A stretch of DNA of 64,000 nucleotides from DASQHW01 sp038238245 (GCA_038238245.1 JBBRXX010000020.1:1-64000); one strand, 5' to 3'; numbered from the stretch's first letter, positions 17,578 to 26,691 are shown. A program made the numbers and translations. The notes: generated by a model from the letters alone, not told the origin.

Positions 17578-18846
17578 TTACGCGCCGAGCAGGTGGTGCG
17601 CGACCTTGCGCACGCCCTCGACAACGTCGTCACAGTCCCGCTCGGTGAACGCGGGACCGACGCCCACCGTCACCGAGCGTCCGGCAAGGTCTTCGGTGTT
17701 CGGACACAGTCCCGGCGGGTACTCGGCGTCGGTCGGATGCTCCGCGCATCGCCACGGGCCGCCCTTGTTCGACGCGGTGCGCCGCCCGGCGACCGCGGGA
17801 CTCGCGTACACCGGCAGTCCGTCGTACATGCGCGCCGCGGGCACGCCCTCGGCTCGCAGCGCGTCCACCATCCGGCACGCGAGCGCGGCGTCGGGCGCGA
17901 ACCACGTGAGGCTCGAGCCGCCCGCGCCGTCGCGGTCCGGCAGTCGTCGCGCGGTCAATCCGGCGAGCGGACCGATTGCCGCCTCGATGCGCGCGCAGTT
18001 CGCACGCATGGCGGCAAGGAGGCCGGGCAGCCGGGCCAGCTGCACGCAACCGATCGCGCCGGCGATCTCGGTCATGCGCAGGTTGTCTCCGACGAACGCC
18101 TCGCCGCGCTCGGGTCCGCGCGTGCCTCGGTACTGCGTGACGAACTGGCCGCCCTGGTCGTGGAACCGCGCGGCGCGGACGTACAGCTCCTCGTCGTCGG
18201 TGAACACCATCCCGCCCTCACCGGTGGTGATGTTCTTGGTCTCCTGGAACGAGCACGCGCCGAGCGCGCCGAGCGTGCCGACCGCACTTCCGTGGTACGT
18301 CACACCGATGGCCTGGGCCGCGTCCTCGACGATCGCGACGCCGCGCGCCTGTGCGAGGGCAAGGAGCGGGTCCATGGCACAGGCGACGTTCTCGAGATGC
18401 ACGGGAACGACCGCGGTCGTGCGCGGCCCGATCTTGCGCGCGACGTCGTCGATGTCGAGCGTGAGGGTGTCGTCGACTTCCGCGAACACCGGCACCGCGC
18501 CCGCGTTGACGACCGCCCCGACGGTCGCGATGAACGTGAAGGCGGGAACGATCACCTCGTCGCCGCACCCCACCCCGAGTGCGGCGAGCGCGCAGCGAAG
18601 TGCCGAGGTGCCGCTCGCAGTCGCGAGCGCGTAGCGGCAGTCGAATGCGTCACAGGCCGCGGCCTCGAGCGCAGCGACGCGCGCCGGCGTGCGATCGCTG
18701 TGGTACCGGAACAGGGTGCGGTCGCGCATGACCGCGACCACGGCGTCGATCTCTTCGTCCCCGAGGAGGTCGGCGCCCTTCCCCAAGGGCGGGAAACCGT
18801 GCCGAACCGGCGTCCCGCCGTCGATTGCCAGCGAATCGGTGAGCAT
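17578..18846 (-). CDS. DegT/DnrJ/EryC1/StrS-family PLP aminotransferase
   Basis: Fold-type I aminotransferase of 422 residues, related to enzymes that aminate keto-sugars, inosose or AHBA precursors. The start of the domain has RYALATASGTSALRCALAAL, the PLP Asp region is VEDAAQAIGVTY, and the Schiff-base Lys lies in SFQETKNITTGEGG. The C-terminal part (CPNTEDLAGRSVTVGVGP) is like the inosamine/AHBA branch. No sugar or cyclitol genes are adjacent, so the substrate is unknown. A TACCTT box ends 6 bases before the ATG, suggesting a leaderless transcript. The stop is followed in phase by the oxidoreductase remnant. Confidence 0.88.
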   Translation of the reverse strand: MLTDSLAIDGGTPVRHGFPPLGKGADLLGDEEIDAVVAVMRDRTLFRYHSDRTPARVAALEAAACDAFDCRYALATASGTSALRCALAALGVGCGDEVIVPAFTFIATVGAVVNAGAVPVFAEVDDTLTLDIDDVARKIGPRTTAVVPVHLENVACAMDPLLALAQARGVAIVEDAAQAIGVTYHGSAVGTLGALGACSFQETKNITTGEGGMVFTDDEELYVRAARFHDQGGQFVTQYRGTRGPERGEAFVGDNLRMTEIAGAIGCVQLARLPGLLAAMRANCARIEAAIGPLAGLTARRLPDRDGAGGSSLTWFAPDAALACRMVDALRAEGVPAARMYDGLPVYASPAVAGRRTASNKGGPWRCAEHPTDAEYPPGLCPNTEDLAGRSVTVGVGPAFTERDCDDVVEGVRKVAHHLLGA

Positions 18847-18852
18847 GACGAG

Positions 18853-18858
18853 AAGGTA
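18853..18858 (-). promoter_or_regulatory. -10 box (TACCTT), leaderless type
   Basis: On the minus strand TACCTT is followed by exactly 6 bases and the aminotransferase ATG. No Shine-Dalgarno sequence fits between them, which matches the actinobacterial leaderless pattern. Confidence 0.4.
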
Positions 18859-18891
18859 ACGTGCAGTGCCAGAGACGAGAAGGGAGTCGCC

Positions 18892-19671
18892 GTGGGCGGC
18901 ACGATGTGCAGGCGTTCGCTGGTCACGGTGCTCACCGCAGCTCTCTTCGCCGTGGTGGCCGGTTGTGGCGGAACGAGCAACGGGCGGGCGGCACCTTCGC
19001 CGGCGAGCGGCACGGTCACGACTTCCGCGACCACGACGCTCGCACCGACGACGACGACAATCAAAAAGGCGAAGCCTTCCGACCCGACGAAGAACATCGA
19101 CCTGAGCGGTACTCCCGGCGTCACGGCCGCCGAGCAGAAGCGTGCCGAGGCGTTGCTCAAGGCGACGCTGGTCGACCTTCCGAAGTATGCGGATCCGGCC
19201 ACCGCCGAGCGCGACGGTTTCCACTCCATCGGCGACGCGCTGACGGGCGACGAGCACCTCGTCAAGTGGTCCTACGTCGACGACGGCCACATCCTCGACC
19301 CGAACCGGCCGGAGTCGCTGGTGTACGAGATTCGCAACGACAAGAAGACGCTCGTCGCCGCGATGTTCATGATGCCGTTCGGCAGCCGCTTCACCGATGT
19401 CCCCGATGTCGGCGGCGCGCTGACGCAGTGGCACGTGCACGACGACCTCTGCCTCACCGACAACCCGGAGCAGAAGGTGCTCGCAGGATTCACGTTCGGA
19501 GGCCAGTCCTGTCCGGCGGGAACGACGAAGGCGGGCAACACGCCGATGTTGCACGTGTGGATCGTGCCGAATCGCTGCGGGCCGTTCGCGGCGCTCGAAG
19601 GCATCGGTGGCGGACAGATCCCGCCCGGCCAGACGCGACTCTGCGACACCACCCACGCGACGACCTCGTAG
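18892..19671 (+). CDS. Secreted lipoprotein with conserved His/Cys, function unknown
   Basis: Protein of 259 residues with a lipoprotein signal (CRRSLVTVLTAALFAVVAGC, lipobox AGC), then a Thr/Ser/Pro linker (SATTTLAPTTTT) and a globular domain. That domain carries WHVHDDLCL, FGGQSCPAG, MLHVWIVPNRCGPFAALEG, that is paired His and Cys that could bind a metal. GTG at 18892 is chosen because AGGGAG lies 5 bases before it; the ATG at 18904 is possible. It should be anchored on the outer face of the membrane. The next gene starts 4 bases later. The domain looks like a conserved actinobacterial type without a known role. Confidence 0.75.
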   Translation: MGGTMCRRSLVTVLTAALFAVVAGCGGTSNGRAAPSPASGTVTTSATTTLAPTTTTIKKAKPSDPTKNIDLSGTPGVTAAEQKRAEALLKATLVDLPKYADPATAERDGFHSIGDALTGDEHLVKWSYVDDGHILDPNRPESLVYEIRNDKKTLVAAMFMMPFGSRFTDVPDVGGALTQWHVHDDLCLTDNPEQKVLAGFTFGGQSCPAGTTKAGNTPMLHVWIVPNRCGPFAALEGIGGGQIPPGQTRLCDTTHATTS

Positions 19672-19675
19672 CACG

Positions 19676-20452
19676 ATGGGTGACACCGTCCGGTATGACC
19701 TCGACGGTCATGTGGCGACGATCACGTACAACCGGCCCGACGCGCTCAACGCCATCAACGGCGAGATGCGGCGTGACCTGAACGAAGCCTTCGCGCGTTT
19801 CCGCGACGAGGAGGACGCCTGGGTCGGGATCGTCACGGGGGCCGGCCGCGCCTTCTGCGCGGGCGCCGATCTGCGGGGCGAGGGCAATTCGGCGGGTGAC
19901 TTTGCCGGGACGTTCTGGGAGAAGCCCACCCAGAACTCCTTCGAGAGCGGGTGGGAGATCTTCAAGCCGGTGATCGCCGCGGTGAACGGCCATTGCCTCG
20001 GCTACGGGTTGACGCTCGTGACGTGGTGTGACTTCGTAATCGCGAGCGACCGCGCCCAGTTCGGCTTCCCGGAGGTGCGTATCGGCGTACCGACGATCGT
20101 GGGTGCGATCCGTCTCCCACAACGTCTGAACTGGCAGTACGCGATGGAGCTGCTGCTCACGGGTGAGCGTTTCGACGCCGCGCGCGCCAAGGAGATCGGC
20201 CTCGCGGGTTGGGTCGTGCCGCACGAGGAGCTGAGGACCGAAGCCCGCGCGCTCGCCGACCGGCTCCTGCAGGGTGCGCCGCTTGCACAGCGCGTCATCA
20301 AGGAGATGGCGATGCGCGCGCAACAGCTCCCGATGCTCGAAGCCATCCGGTTCGGCGAGACCATGCGACGGGTCGCCGGCGTCACCGAGGACGCGCGCGA
20401 GGGCCTGAGCGCGGCCGCGGAGCGCAGAGCTCCGGAGTGGCGCGGCCGCTGA
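19676..20452 (+). CDS. Enoyl-CoA hydratase/isomerase (crotonase family)
   Basis: Crotonase-fold enzyme of 258 residues, normal length. The substrate-binding segment reads GRAFCAGADLRGEG (oxyanion-hole region) and the second oxyanion helix is NGHCLGYGLTLVTWCDF. The usual first catalytic Glu region is replaced by PQRLNWQYAMELLLTGERF, so hydratase activity is not certain and isomerase or other crotonase chemistry is possible. It starts 4 bases after the lipoprotein gene and may be cotranscribed with it, though no functional link is evident. Confidence 0.88.
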   Translation: MGDTVRYDLDGHVATITYNRPDALNAINGEMRRDLNEAFARFRDEEDAWVGIVTGAGRAFCAGADLRGEGNSAGDFAGTFWEKPTQNSFESGWEIFKPVIAAVNGHCLGYGLTLVTWCDFVIASDRAQFGFPEVRIGVPTIVGAIRLPQRLNWQYAMELLLTGERFDAARAKEIGLAGWVVPHEELRTEARALADRLLQGAPLAQRVIKEMAMRAQQLPMLEAIRFGETMRRVAGVTEDAREGLSAAAERRAPEWRGR

Positions 20453-20485
20453 CCTCGCGGTGCCCACGCCCCTCAGCGGGTCGGG

Positions 20486-21262
20486 TCAGCGGGCGAAGAC
20501 GAGCAAGCCGCCCGCGAGCGCGGTGAGGCCGAAGCCGTACGACAACGTGAGCGCGCGCTCGCGGAGTCGAAGGGCGATCCGCGCGCCGACGTTGGCGAGC
20601 GGCACGGACGCGAGACCGAACGCCAGCGTCAGCGACCAGTCGATGTGGCCGAGCCACGCGTGCACCACCGTGCCGGGCACCGCGAGCACGGCCGAGATTG
20701 CGAGCGACGTCCCGAGTGCGCGTCGCACGGGCATGTGGAGCGCGGTCATGAACAATGGTGCAAGCAGGAAGCCGCCACTGTTGCCGAGCAGGCCGGAGAC
20801 AATGCCGACGATCGCGGTGATCGCGATGATGCGCGCGGTCGAGGAGGGTGCGGCGTCGACCGCGGACGTGTCGTCATGACTGCGGAGCAGGACCCGCATG
20901 CCGAGCACGAGCACCAGCATGTCGGTCGCCAGGATCAGGTCGCCGCCCGGGATCCAACGCGTGCTCAGCGCCCCGATGATCGTGGCGGGAACGCCGGCGG
21001 CCAGCGCGAGGCGGAGCACCCGGCCGTCGATACAGCGCTCGCGTGCATACACGCGGCTCGCGAGCAGCGTGGCGGGAATCGTCGCGGGCAGCGGTGAGGC
21101 CACCGCGACGATCGCGGGCACGCCGATGACGTGGAGCAGGGGCGTCGCGAGCGCGGAGCCGCCCTTTCCGAAGGCCCCCGACAAGAGACCGATGCCGGCG
21201 CCGATCAATGCGGCCCCGAGGAGGAGTTCTGCGCTCACCTCCTCATACAACGCCACCCGCAT
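20486..21262 (-). CDS. TauE/SafE-family membrane exporter
   Basis: Integral membrane protein of 258 residues with about eight hydrophobic helices and the two-half architecture of the family: LLSGAFGKGGSALATPLL in the first half and VSGLLGNSGGFLLAPLF in the second, plus AWLGHIDWSL. Members export sulfite, sulfoacetate or related organic anions. It is divergent from a LysR gene, separated by 46 bases, so the regulator probably controls it. A second paralog lies at 57378-58187 and shares the LGHIDW segment. Confidence 0.88.
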   Translation of the reverse strand: MRVALYEEVSAELLLGAALIGAGIGLLSGAFGKGGSALATPLLHVIGVPAIVAVASPLPATIPATLLASRVYARERCIDGRVLRLALAAGVPATIIGALSTRWIPGGDLILATDMLVLVLGMRVLLRSHDDTSAVDAAPSSTARIIAITAIVGIVSGLLGNSGGFLLAPLFMTALHMPVRRALGTSLAISAVLAVPGTVVHAWLGHIDWSLTLAFGLASVPLANVGARIALRLRERALTLSYGFGLTALAGGLLVFAR

Positions 21263-21308
21263 ACATAGATCAATCCTCTTTCACCTTCTCTACTGATAGG
21301 GTTTCCCT
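21263..21308. promoter_or_regulatory. Divergent promoter region between exporter and LysR genes
   Basis: A 46-base intergenic stretch, clearly richer in A/T than its surroundings (for example CAATCCTCTTTCACC), separates the divergent TauE/SafE and LysR genes. LysR regulators usually bind T-N11-A sites in such gaps to control both genes. The exact operator is not resolvable by eye. Confidence 0.4.
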
Positions 21309-22196
21309 ATGGAGCTGCGCCAGGTCGACTACGTCCTCGCGGTCGTCGACGAGGGAAGCTTCACCGCCGGCGCCGCCGCGATCGGGGTCGCCCAGCCTTC
21401 GCTGTCGGAGTCGATCCGGCGGCTCGAGCGCGAGCTGGGTGTGCGCCTCTTCCATCGGGTGGGGCGCCGAGTCGGGCTCACCGATGCCGGTCGCGCGTTC
21501 GAGGGCCCGGCCCGCCGGTTGGTGCGCGAACGCGAGCTGGTGCTCGAAGCGGTCGGCGGGGTGCGCACCCTCGATCACGGGACGCTCGACCTCGTGTCGC
21601 TGCCGACGCTGGCCGTCGATCCGCTCGCGTCGCTCGTCGGACAATTTCGGGTCGCCCACCCGGGGATCATCGTGCGCATCGCGGAACCCGAGGACACGAA
21701 CGCCGTCGAGGAGCGTCTCGCCGACGGGCGCAGCGAGGTCGGCCTCGCCGATCTCCCGCCGCGCCGAGACGACCTCGTCGCGATCAAGCTCGGGCGTCAG
21801 GAGATCGTCGCGGTGTGTCCGCCGGGTACCCGGCTTCCCGCGCCCGGACGCCTTCCGGTCGGCCGTCTCGCCGGCATGCCCCTCGTCGCGACGCCGGCAG
21901 GCACCTCGACGCGGGATCTGCTCGATCGGGCCCTCGCCGACGCGAGCGTCGCCCCGCTCATCGCCGTCGAGACGTCCCAGCGCGAGGCCATCGCGCCGCT
22001 CGTGCTCGGCGGCGCCGGCACGTCGTTCCTGCCCCGTCCGATGGCCGATGCGCTCGCCGCCCAGGGTGCGGTCGTCGCCCGGCTCGTGCCCGGGCTTTCA
22101 CGCACGATCGGGCTGCTGCACCGCGCGAGCCCGCTGACGCCGGCGGCCCGGGCGTTCGTCGAGCTGGCGCGGGTCCGGAGCGCGCCAAATGGGTAG
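21309..22196 (+). CDS. LysR-family transcriptional regulator
   Basis: Protein of 295 residues with the LysR winged helix at residues 1-60 (MELRQVDYVLAVVDEGSFT, QPSLSESIRRLERELGVRLF) and a periplasmic-binding-type effector domain from about 90 (GTLDLVSLPTLAVDPLASL). It is transcribed away from the TauE/SafE exporter gene, the classical arrangement for a regulator and its target. The effector is probably the exported anion or its precursor, which is inference. Confidence 0.92.
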   Translation: MELRQVDYVLAVVDEGSFTAGAAAIGVAQPSLSESIRRLERELGVRLFHRVGRRVGLTDAGRAFEGPARRLVRERELVLEAVGGVRTLDHGTLDLVSLPTLAVDPLASLVGQFRVAHPGIIVRIAEPEDTNAVEERLADGRSEVGLADLPPRRDDLVAIKLGRQEIVAVCPPGTRLPAPGRLPVGRLAGMPLVATPAGTSTRDLLDRALADASVAPLIAVETSQREAIAPLVLGGAGTSFLPRPMADALAAQGAVVARLVPGLSRTIGLLHRASPLTPAARAFVELARVRSAPNG

Positions 22197-22206
22197 GAAC
22201 GCCCGC

Positions 22207-22395
22207 ATGCAGAACGACCCCCGTGTCGAACGACGGGCCGACGGGCTCCTTCCGGAGGAGCAGGCGGCCGGCAGCGAGGATCCGCAGGCCCAAGCGGCCG
22301 AGATCCTCGCCGAATCCGACGAGCGGGCCGACGACCCGCGTGCGGAGGAGCGTCGTACCTCCGAGGACACCGTGGAGCCGCCGTCCACGGAGTGA
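22207..22395 (+). CDS. Small acidic hypothetical protein, 62 residues
   Basis: Very hydrophilic, strongly acidic protein (RRADGLLPEEQAAGSEDPQA, then AAEILAESDERADDPRAEE) with no hydrophobic core, probably largely disordered. Similar short Glu/Asp-rich proteins with the phrase AEILAESDER are common in actinobacteria, without known function. The ATG at 22207 is preferred; an ATG at 22189 inside the LysR end would add six residues. It may be cotranscribed with the regulator. Confidence 0.6.
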   Translation: MQNDPRVERRADGLLPEEQAAGSEDPQAQAAEILAESDERADDPRAEERRTSEDTVEPPSTE

Positions 22396-22416
22396 CGGTG
22401 CCAAGCTGACGCCGCG

Positions 22417-23349
22417 TCACGAGATCCGGTTGATCGCCGCGGCGAGGATCTCGTCGTGCACGGCGACGATCCGCTCGGCCGTGATGTCGGTGCGCCCGGC
22501 GTCGTGCCAGCGCCATGCTTCCGCCGGCGCGCCTTCCTCACCCATGCTCACGGTGTCGGAGATGTCGTGCCACGCGAGATCGTCCACGTTGCCGTAGCGA
22601 CGCGCGAAGTCGTCCGCGACATCGAGCCCGAAGAGCAGCGCGAGATTGCCGCGGCAGTGCGCGACGTCGGCCGCAGCGGGACCGCGACACGCGTGGGTCC
22701 AATCGACGACGCCGGTGAGGTTGCCGCGTTGCCACAGCACGTTCCCCGGCAAGAAGTCGCGGTGCACGAGCACACGTTCGTGCGTCGGCACCGGCTGCTG
22801 TGCGATGTCGATCGCGCGCTCCCACACCTCGGGCCGGCGCGACCATGAGGGCGGCGCGGTCACCGTGTCGAGGCTCCAGGGGCGGAAGTAATTGAGGGTG
22901 CCGGGCGGGACCGGCACCTCGTGGATCGCACGCAGCGTCTCGACCAACCGGTCGAGGAAGGCGTCGAGGTCGGGCGGCGCGAGCACGTCACGACCGGGGA
23001 GCCGCGTCATGAGCACCGCCGGCACGTCGGTGTGCACCCCCGTGGCATCGGCGCCGACGAGAAGGGGCACCGGAAGCGCGGGGCGCTCTGCCGATGCAAG
23101 GAGTCCGAGCGCGGCCGCCTCGTTCTCGACGACGCCGATGTCCGGTGCGAGGTCGGTGCGGGCCCAGCGCCGGAGGACGAGACGGTGCACCTGCGTCTCG
23201 TCCTCCACGTCGATCGCGTGCATTGCGGCGGCCCACGAGTTGCGCAGGCGCCGCACCCGCGTGACACGCGCCGCCGGACCTACCTGTGCCGCCGCCCAGG
23301 TCAGCGTCGCAGCCGGCGGGCGGCGCCGCATCTCGACGGGTATCTGCAT
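22417..23349 (-). CDS. Aminoglycoside phosphotransferase-like (APH/choline kinase fold) enzyme
   Basis: Kinase-fold protein of about 310 residues. The catalytic loop is LVHRDFLPGNVLW (HxDxxxxN) and the metal-binding segment is VVDWTHACRGPAAADVAH (DWxxA type). The N lobe has the hydrophobic strand RLVLRRW where the ATP-binding Lys is usual. Substrates across this family are small alcohols or sugars, and resistance function cannot be assumed. The start is uncertain: ATG at 23349 or 23331. It is divergent from msrA. Confidence 0.82.
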   Translation of the reverse strand: MQIPVEMRRRPPAATLTWAAAQVGPAARVTRVRRLRNSWAAAMHAIDVEDETQVHRLVLRRWARTDLAPDIGVVENEAAALGLLASAERPALPVPLLVGADATGVHTDVPAVLMTRLPGRDVLAPPDLDAFLDRLVETLRAIHEVPVPPGTLNYFRPWSLDTVTAPPSWSRRPEVWERAIDIAQQPVPTHERVLVHRDFLPGNVLWQRGNLTGVVDWTHACRGPAAADVAHCRGNLALLFGLDVADDFARRYGNVDDLAWHDISDTVSMGEEGAPAEAWRWHDAGRTDITAERIVAVHDEILAAAINRIS

Positions 23350-23434
23350 CCGCGGGAACCTTCGGAGCCGAACGGTGGTTCCCTTCGACGGTATCCGCCA
23401 CCGGCCCGACCGGGCCGTCGAAAGAGGTGCGCCG

Positions 23435-24082
23435 ATGTTCCTTCGTCGCGACAAGCTCACCGTTCCCACCGCCGAGCAGGCCCTGCCAGGCCGGCCGCAG
23501 CGCGCATTCTCGGTGCCCGCGCGCCACTTCGTGCTCGGCACACCGCTCGAGCCGCCGTTCCCGGACGGCCTCGAGCAGGCCGTCTTCGCGATGGGTTGTT
23601 TCTGGGGCGCCGAGCGCAAGTTCTGGGAGGCCGAAGGCGTCTACACCACGGCCGTCGGTTACGCGGGTGGCAGCACCCCGAATCCGACCTACGAAGAGGT
23701 GTGCTCCGGCCGCACCGGTCACACGGAGGCGGTGCTCGTCGTGTTCGACCCGAAGGTGACGTCGTACGACGCGATGCTTCGTGTCTTCTGGGAGAGCCAC
23801 GATCCGACGCAGGGGATGCGGCAGGGCAACGACACCGGCACGCAATACCGCTCCGCCATCTACACGTTCGGCGACGAGCAGGTCCGCGCCGTCGAGACGT
23901 CGCGTGCGATGTTCCAGGAGCGACTGCGCGGATCGGGCTACGACGACATCACGACAGAGGTCGCGCCCGCCGGGACGTTCTCCTACGCCGAGGACTACCA
24001 CCAGCAGTACCTCGCCAAGAACCCGAACGGCTACTGCGGCATCGGCGGCACGGGCGTCAGCTGCCCGATCGGGGTGGCGTAG
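23435..24082 (+). CDS. msrA: Peptide-methionine (S)-S-oxide reductase
   Basis: Repairs methionine S-sulfoxide in proteins using thioredoxin. The 215-residue protein has the catalytic motif GCFWGAERKFW with Cys55 and a long N-terminal extension typical of actinobacterial MsrA. Signature segments include VGYAGGSTPNPTYEEVCSGR and TGHTEAV, and the resolving cysteines are in the tail (YCGIGGTGVSCPIG). AAGAGG precedes the ATG by 7 bases. It stands alone, divergent from the APH-like gene. Confidence 0.95.
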   Translation: MFLRRDKLTVPTAEQALPGRPQRAFSVPARHFVLGTPLEPPFPDGLEQAVFAMGCFWGAERKFWEAEGVYTTAVGYAGGSTPNPTYEEVCSGRTGHTEAVLVVFDPKVTSYDAMLRVFWESHDPTQGMRQGNDTGTQYRSAIYTFGDEQVRAVETSRAMFQERLRGSGYDDITTEVAPAGTFSYAEDYHQQYLAKNPNGYCGIGGTGVSCPIGVA

Positions 24083-24107
24083 CACCCTGCGGTAGCGTCG
24101 CTTCTTC

Positions 24108-25061
24108 GTGGAGCCGGTCAGCGAGTCGGAGCTCGATCCGTACGTCGACTTCAGCCGCGAGGAATGGAGCAAGCTCCGCGCGTCGACGCCGCTGACCCTG
24201 ACCGAGGCGGATCTGGCGCAGCTCCGTGGCCTCGACGAGCCGATGCCCATGGACGAGGTCGAAGCGGTCTACCTCCCGTTGTCGCGCCTGTTGAATCTTC
24301 GGATCGCCGCCACGCGCGACATGCATGCGGTGACCGAGACGTTCCTCGGGCACCTGCACGCGGGCGTGCCGTACGTGATCGGGCTCGCGGGGAGCGTCGC
24401 GGCGGGGAAGAGCACGATCGCGCGCATGCTGCAAGCGTTGCTCGGGCGCTGGCCCGATCACCCGCGTGTTGATCTCGTGACCACAGACGGCTTCCTGTTC
24501 CCGAACTCCACGCTGGAAGCGCGCGGCCTCATGGCGCGCAAGGGCTTTCCCGAGAGCTATGACGTGCGCGCGTTGATGCGCTTCCTCGCCGAGCTGAAGG
24601 CAGGATCCACGGAGGTGCACGCGCCGCGGTACTCGCACCTCACCTACGACATCCTTCCCGGCGAGGAGATCATCCTTCGTTCACCCGACATCGTGATCGT
24701 CGAGGGCGTGAACGTGCTCCAAACCCCGGCGCGTCGCGGCCGGGCCGAGGCGACCGTCGTCGTGTCGGACTTCTTCGACTTCTCGATCTACGTGGACGCC
24801 TCCGAGGACGCCCTGGTCCGTTGGTACGTCGACCGTCTCTTGCTGCTGCGCGAGACGTCGCTGCACGATCCTCGGTCCTACTTCAACTTCCTGACGCAAT
24901 ACAGCGAAGAGGCGACCGCAGACTTCGCGACGTCGGTCTGGACGCAGGTGAACCTCGTGAACCTGCGGGAGAACATCGCGCCGACGCGCGGGCGGGCGAA
25001 TCTCATCCTCGAGAAGCGCAGGGACCATGCCGTCCAGCGCGTGAGGTTGCGGAAGCTCTGA
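24108..25061 (+). CDS. coaA: Pantothenate kinase, type I
   Basis: Catalyses the first step of CoA synthesis, ATP-dependent phosphorylation of pantothenate. The 317-residue protein has Walker A GLAGSVAAGKSTIARML (about 94-110), the substrate region VTTDGFLFPNSTLEARGLM, RKGFPESYDVRALMRFL and YSHLTYDI, all canonical for type I enzymes. It starts with GTG; TAGCGT lies 9 bases upstream (24093-24098), suggesting a leaderless or nearly leaderless transcript. It is convergent with the TetR gene, separated by 4 bases. Confidence 0.95.
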   Translation: MEPVSESELDPYVDFSREEWSKLRASTPLTLTEADLAQLRGLDEPMPMDEVEAVYLPLSRLLNLRIAATRDMHAVTETFLGHLHAGVPYVIGLAGSVAAGKSTIARMLQALLGRWPDHPRVDLVTTDGFLFPNSTLEARGLMARKGFPESYDVRALMRFLAELKAGSTEVHAPRYSHLTYDILPGEEIILRSPDIVIVEGVNVLQTPARRGRAEATVVVSDFFDFSIYVDASEDALVRWYVDRLLLLRETSLHDPRSYFNFLTQYSEEATADFATSVWTQVNLVNLRENIAPTRGRANLILEKRRDHAVQRVRLRKL

Positions 25062-25065
25062 GCTC

Positions 25066-25671
25066 CTACTCGCCGGCCGGTCCCGGGGGCTCGCCGGGGC
25101 GAACGCCGCGCAGCCCAAACCACACGAGCTCGGAGATCCACTGGGCGAGCTGCTCGGCGTCGACATCGCTCGCCGGCCGCTGCAGCGCCCAACGTCCGAC
25201 GGATTCACCCATCCCGACGAGTGCGCTCGCGAGGACGAGCCGCTGCTCGGGCGATCCTTCGATGAAGATCAGCAACGAGATCGTCTCCGCGGTCGCGTCG
25301 ATGATCTCCTCGACGATGCGCGCGAACTCGGGATCGGAACGAATCGCGGTGCTGAGCAGGAGCCGGAACGCGCTGCGGTTGCCGAGCGCGAAGTCGAAAT
25401 ACGCGCGAAAGCCCATCTCGACGCGATCGCGTGCGCTTCCGGCGCGGCCCGTCGCGTCGGCCAGCGTGGTGAGGAGCTCGGCGCCCGTGCTCTCGAGCAG
25501 CTCGACGTACAGCGCCCGCTTGCTCGGGAAGTGCTGGTACAGCACCGGCTTGGTCACGCCTGCGGATTCCGCGATCTCGTCCATCGACGTCGCGTGGAAT
25601 CCCTGCTCGGCGAAGCGATCGCGCGCAACTTCGAGCAGCTGGAGACGGCGCTGGTCCGCAGGCAGTCGCAT
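25066..25671 (-). CDS. TetR-family transcriptional regulator
   Basis: Protein of 201 residues with an N-terminal TetR helix-turn-helix (DRFAEQGFHATSMDEIAESA, then GVTKPVLYQHFPSKRAL) and a helical ligand-binding domain (RAYFDFALGNRSAFRLLLST). It begins 12 bases after the aldo/keto reductase on the same strand and is probably cotranscribed with it. Its target may be that gene or a distant one. Confidence 0.92.
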   Translation of the reverse strand: MRLPADQRRLQLLEVARDRFAEQGFHATSMDEIAESAGVTKPVLYQHFPSKRALYVELLESTGAELLTTLADATGRAGSARDRVEMGFRAYFDFALGNRSAFRLLLSTAIRSDPEFARIVEEIIDATAETISLLIFIEGSPEQRLVLASALVGMGESVGRWALQRPASDVDAEQLAQWISELVWFGLRGVRPGEPPGPAGE

Positions 25672-25683
25672 CCGGCGGCGAGG

Positions 25684-26691
25684 TCAGACGCTCGATTTCA
25701 GTGGCATGACGTAGCGGTCGGCGTGATCGAAGTTGCGCGACCACAAGTCGTCGACGGCGCGGCTTTCGGAAGGGGAGAGCGGTCGCTCCGACGCCGCCGC
25801 GTACTCGCGCACCTCGGCGACCGACAACACGGTCGGAATCACGCACGCGAACGTCGGGTTGGCGAGAATGCCGGCGATGGCCGCTTGTCCGATCGTGCGC
25901 CCGGTCTCGGGCGCCCACAGGAATCCGAGCGTGTCGGCCTTCTCGAAGTTGTCGAGCATGTTGTCACGATTGCGATGCGACCGATGATCCTTGGCGTCGA
26001 AGACTGTGTCCGGCGTGATCTTGCCGGAGAGGGTGTCGGATGCGTGCGGCACGCGGGCGATGAGGCCGACCTGGCCGTCCTGCACCCTTGGCCGGCGTCC
26101 GAACGAGAGCCCGGGCTCTTGCTCGAGCACGTTGAACACCGTTTGCAGAGACACGATCGGGCGGTTGTCGATCGCGCGGTTGCCTTCCTCGACCCAGCCG
26201 ATCGCCGGACCGAGTGCCACGCCGAGCTCGCGCACCTTGCCTTCGTCCCGCAGCTTGCCGAGCGTCTCCCAGACGTCGTCGTCGACGATCGGTTCGATGC
26301 GCGGGTTGTGCAACTGCAAGAGGTCGATGCGATCGGTACCGAGCCGGCGCAATGAGTCCTCCACCTGCGCGCGCACGGACTCGGGACGCCAGTCGTGGGG
26401 GCGTTCGGACTGCCCCGGAAATTTGCGCTCGGCGCTGATGTCGTAGCCGACCTTCGTGGTGAGCACGATGTCGTCGCGCGCCGTGAGGTAGCGGGCGAGG
26501 ATCGTCTCACCGGCGCCGTCCTGGCCGTAGACCGGCGCGGTGTCGATGAAGTTGATGCCGGCATCCAGCGCGGCCTTGATCATCTCGTGCGGATCGTCGG
26601 TGCGTCCCCACCAATCGCTGACCAGCGTCCAGGTGCCGAAGCCGACCTCGGAGACGGTCAGGTCACTGTTTCCCAGACGGCGGGAGCGCAT
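25684..26691 (-). CDS. Aldo/keto reductase
   Basis: NADPH-dependent carbonyl reductase of 335 residues, normal length for the family. The catalytic tetrad is visible: Asp and Tyr in NFIDTAPVYGQDGAGE, Lys in IVLTTKVGY, and His in LLQLHNPRIE. It resembles the YghZ/L-glyceraldehyde reductase-type branch. TACGAT lies 6 bases before the ATG, so the mRNA is probably leaderless. The TetR gene follows closely. The substrate is unknown. Confidence 0.93.
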   Translation of the reverse strand: MRSRRLGNSDLTVSEVGFGTWTLVSDWWGRTDDPHEMIKAALDAGINFIDTAPVYGQDGAGETILARYLTARDDIVLTTKVGYDISAERKFPGQSERPHDWRPESVRAQVEDSLRRLGTDRIDLLQLHNPRIEPIVDDDVWETLGKLRDEGKVRELGVALGPAIGWVEEGNRAIDNRPIVSLQTVFNVLEQEPGLSFGRRPRVQDGQVGLIARVPHASDTLSGKITPDTVFDAKDHRSHRNRDNMLDNFEKADTLGFLWAPETGRTIGQAAIAGILANPTFACVIPTVLSVAEVREYAAASERPLSPSESRAVDDLWSRNFDHADRYVMPLKSSV

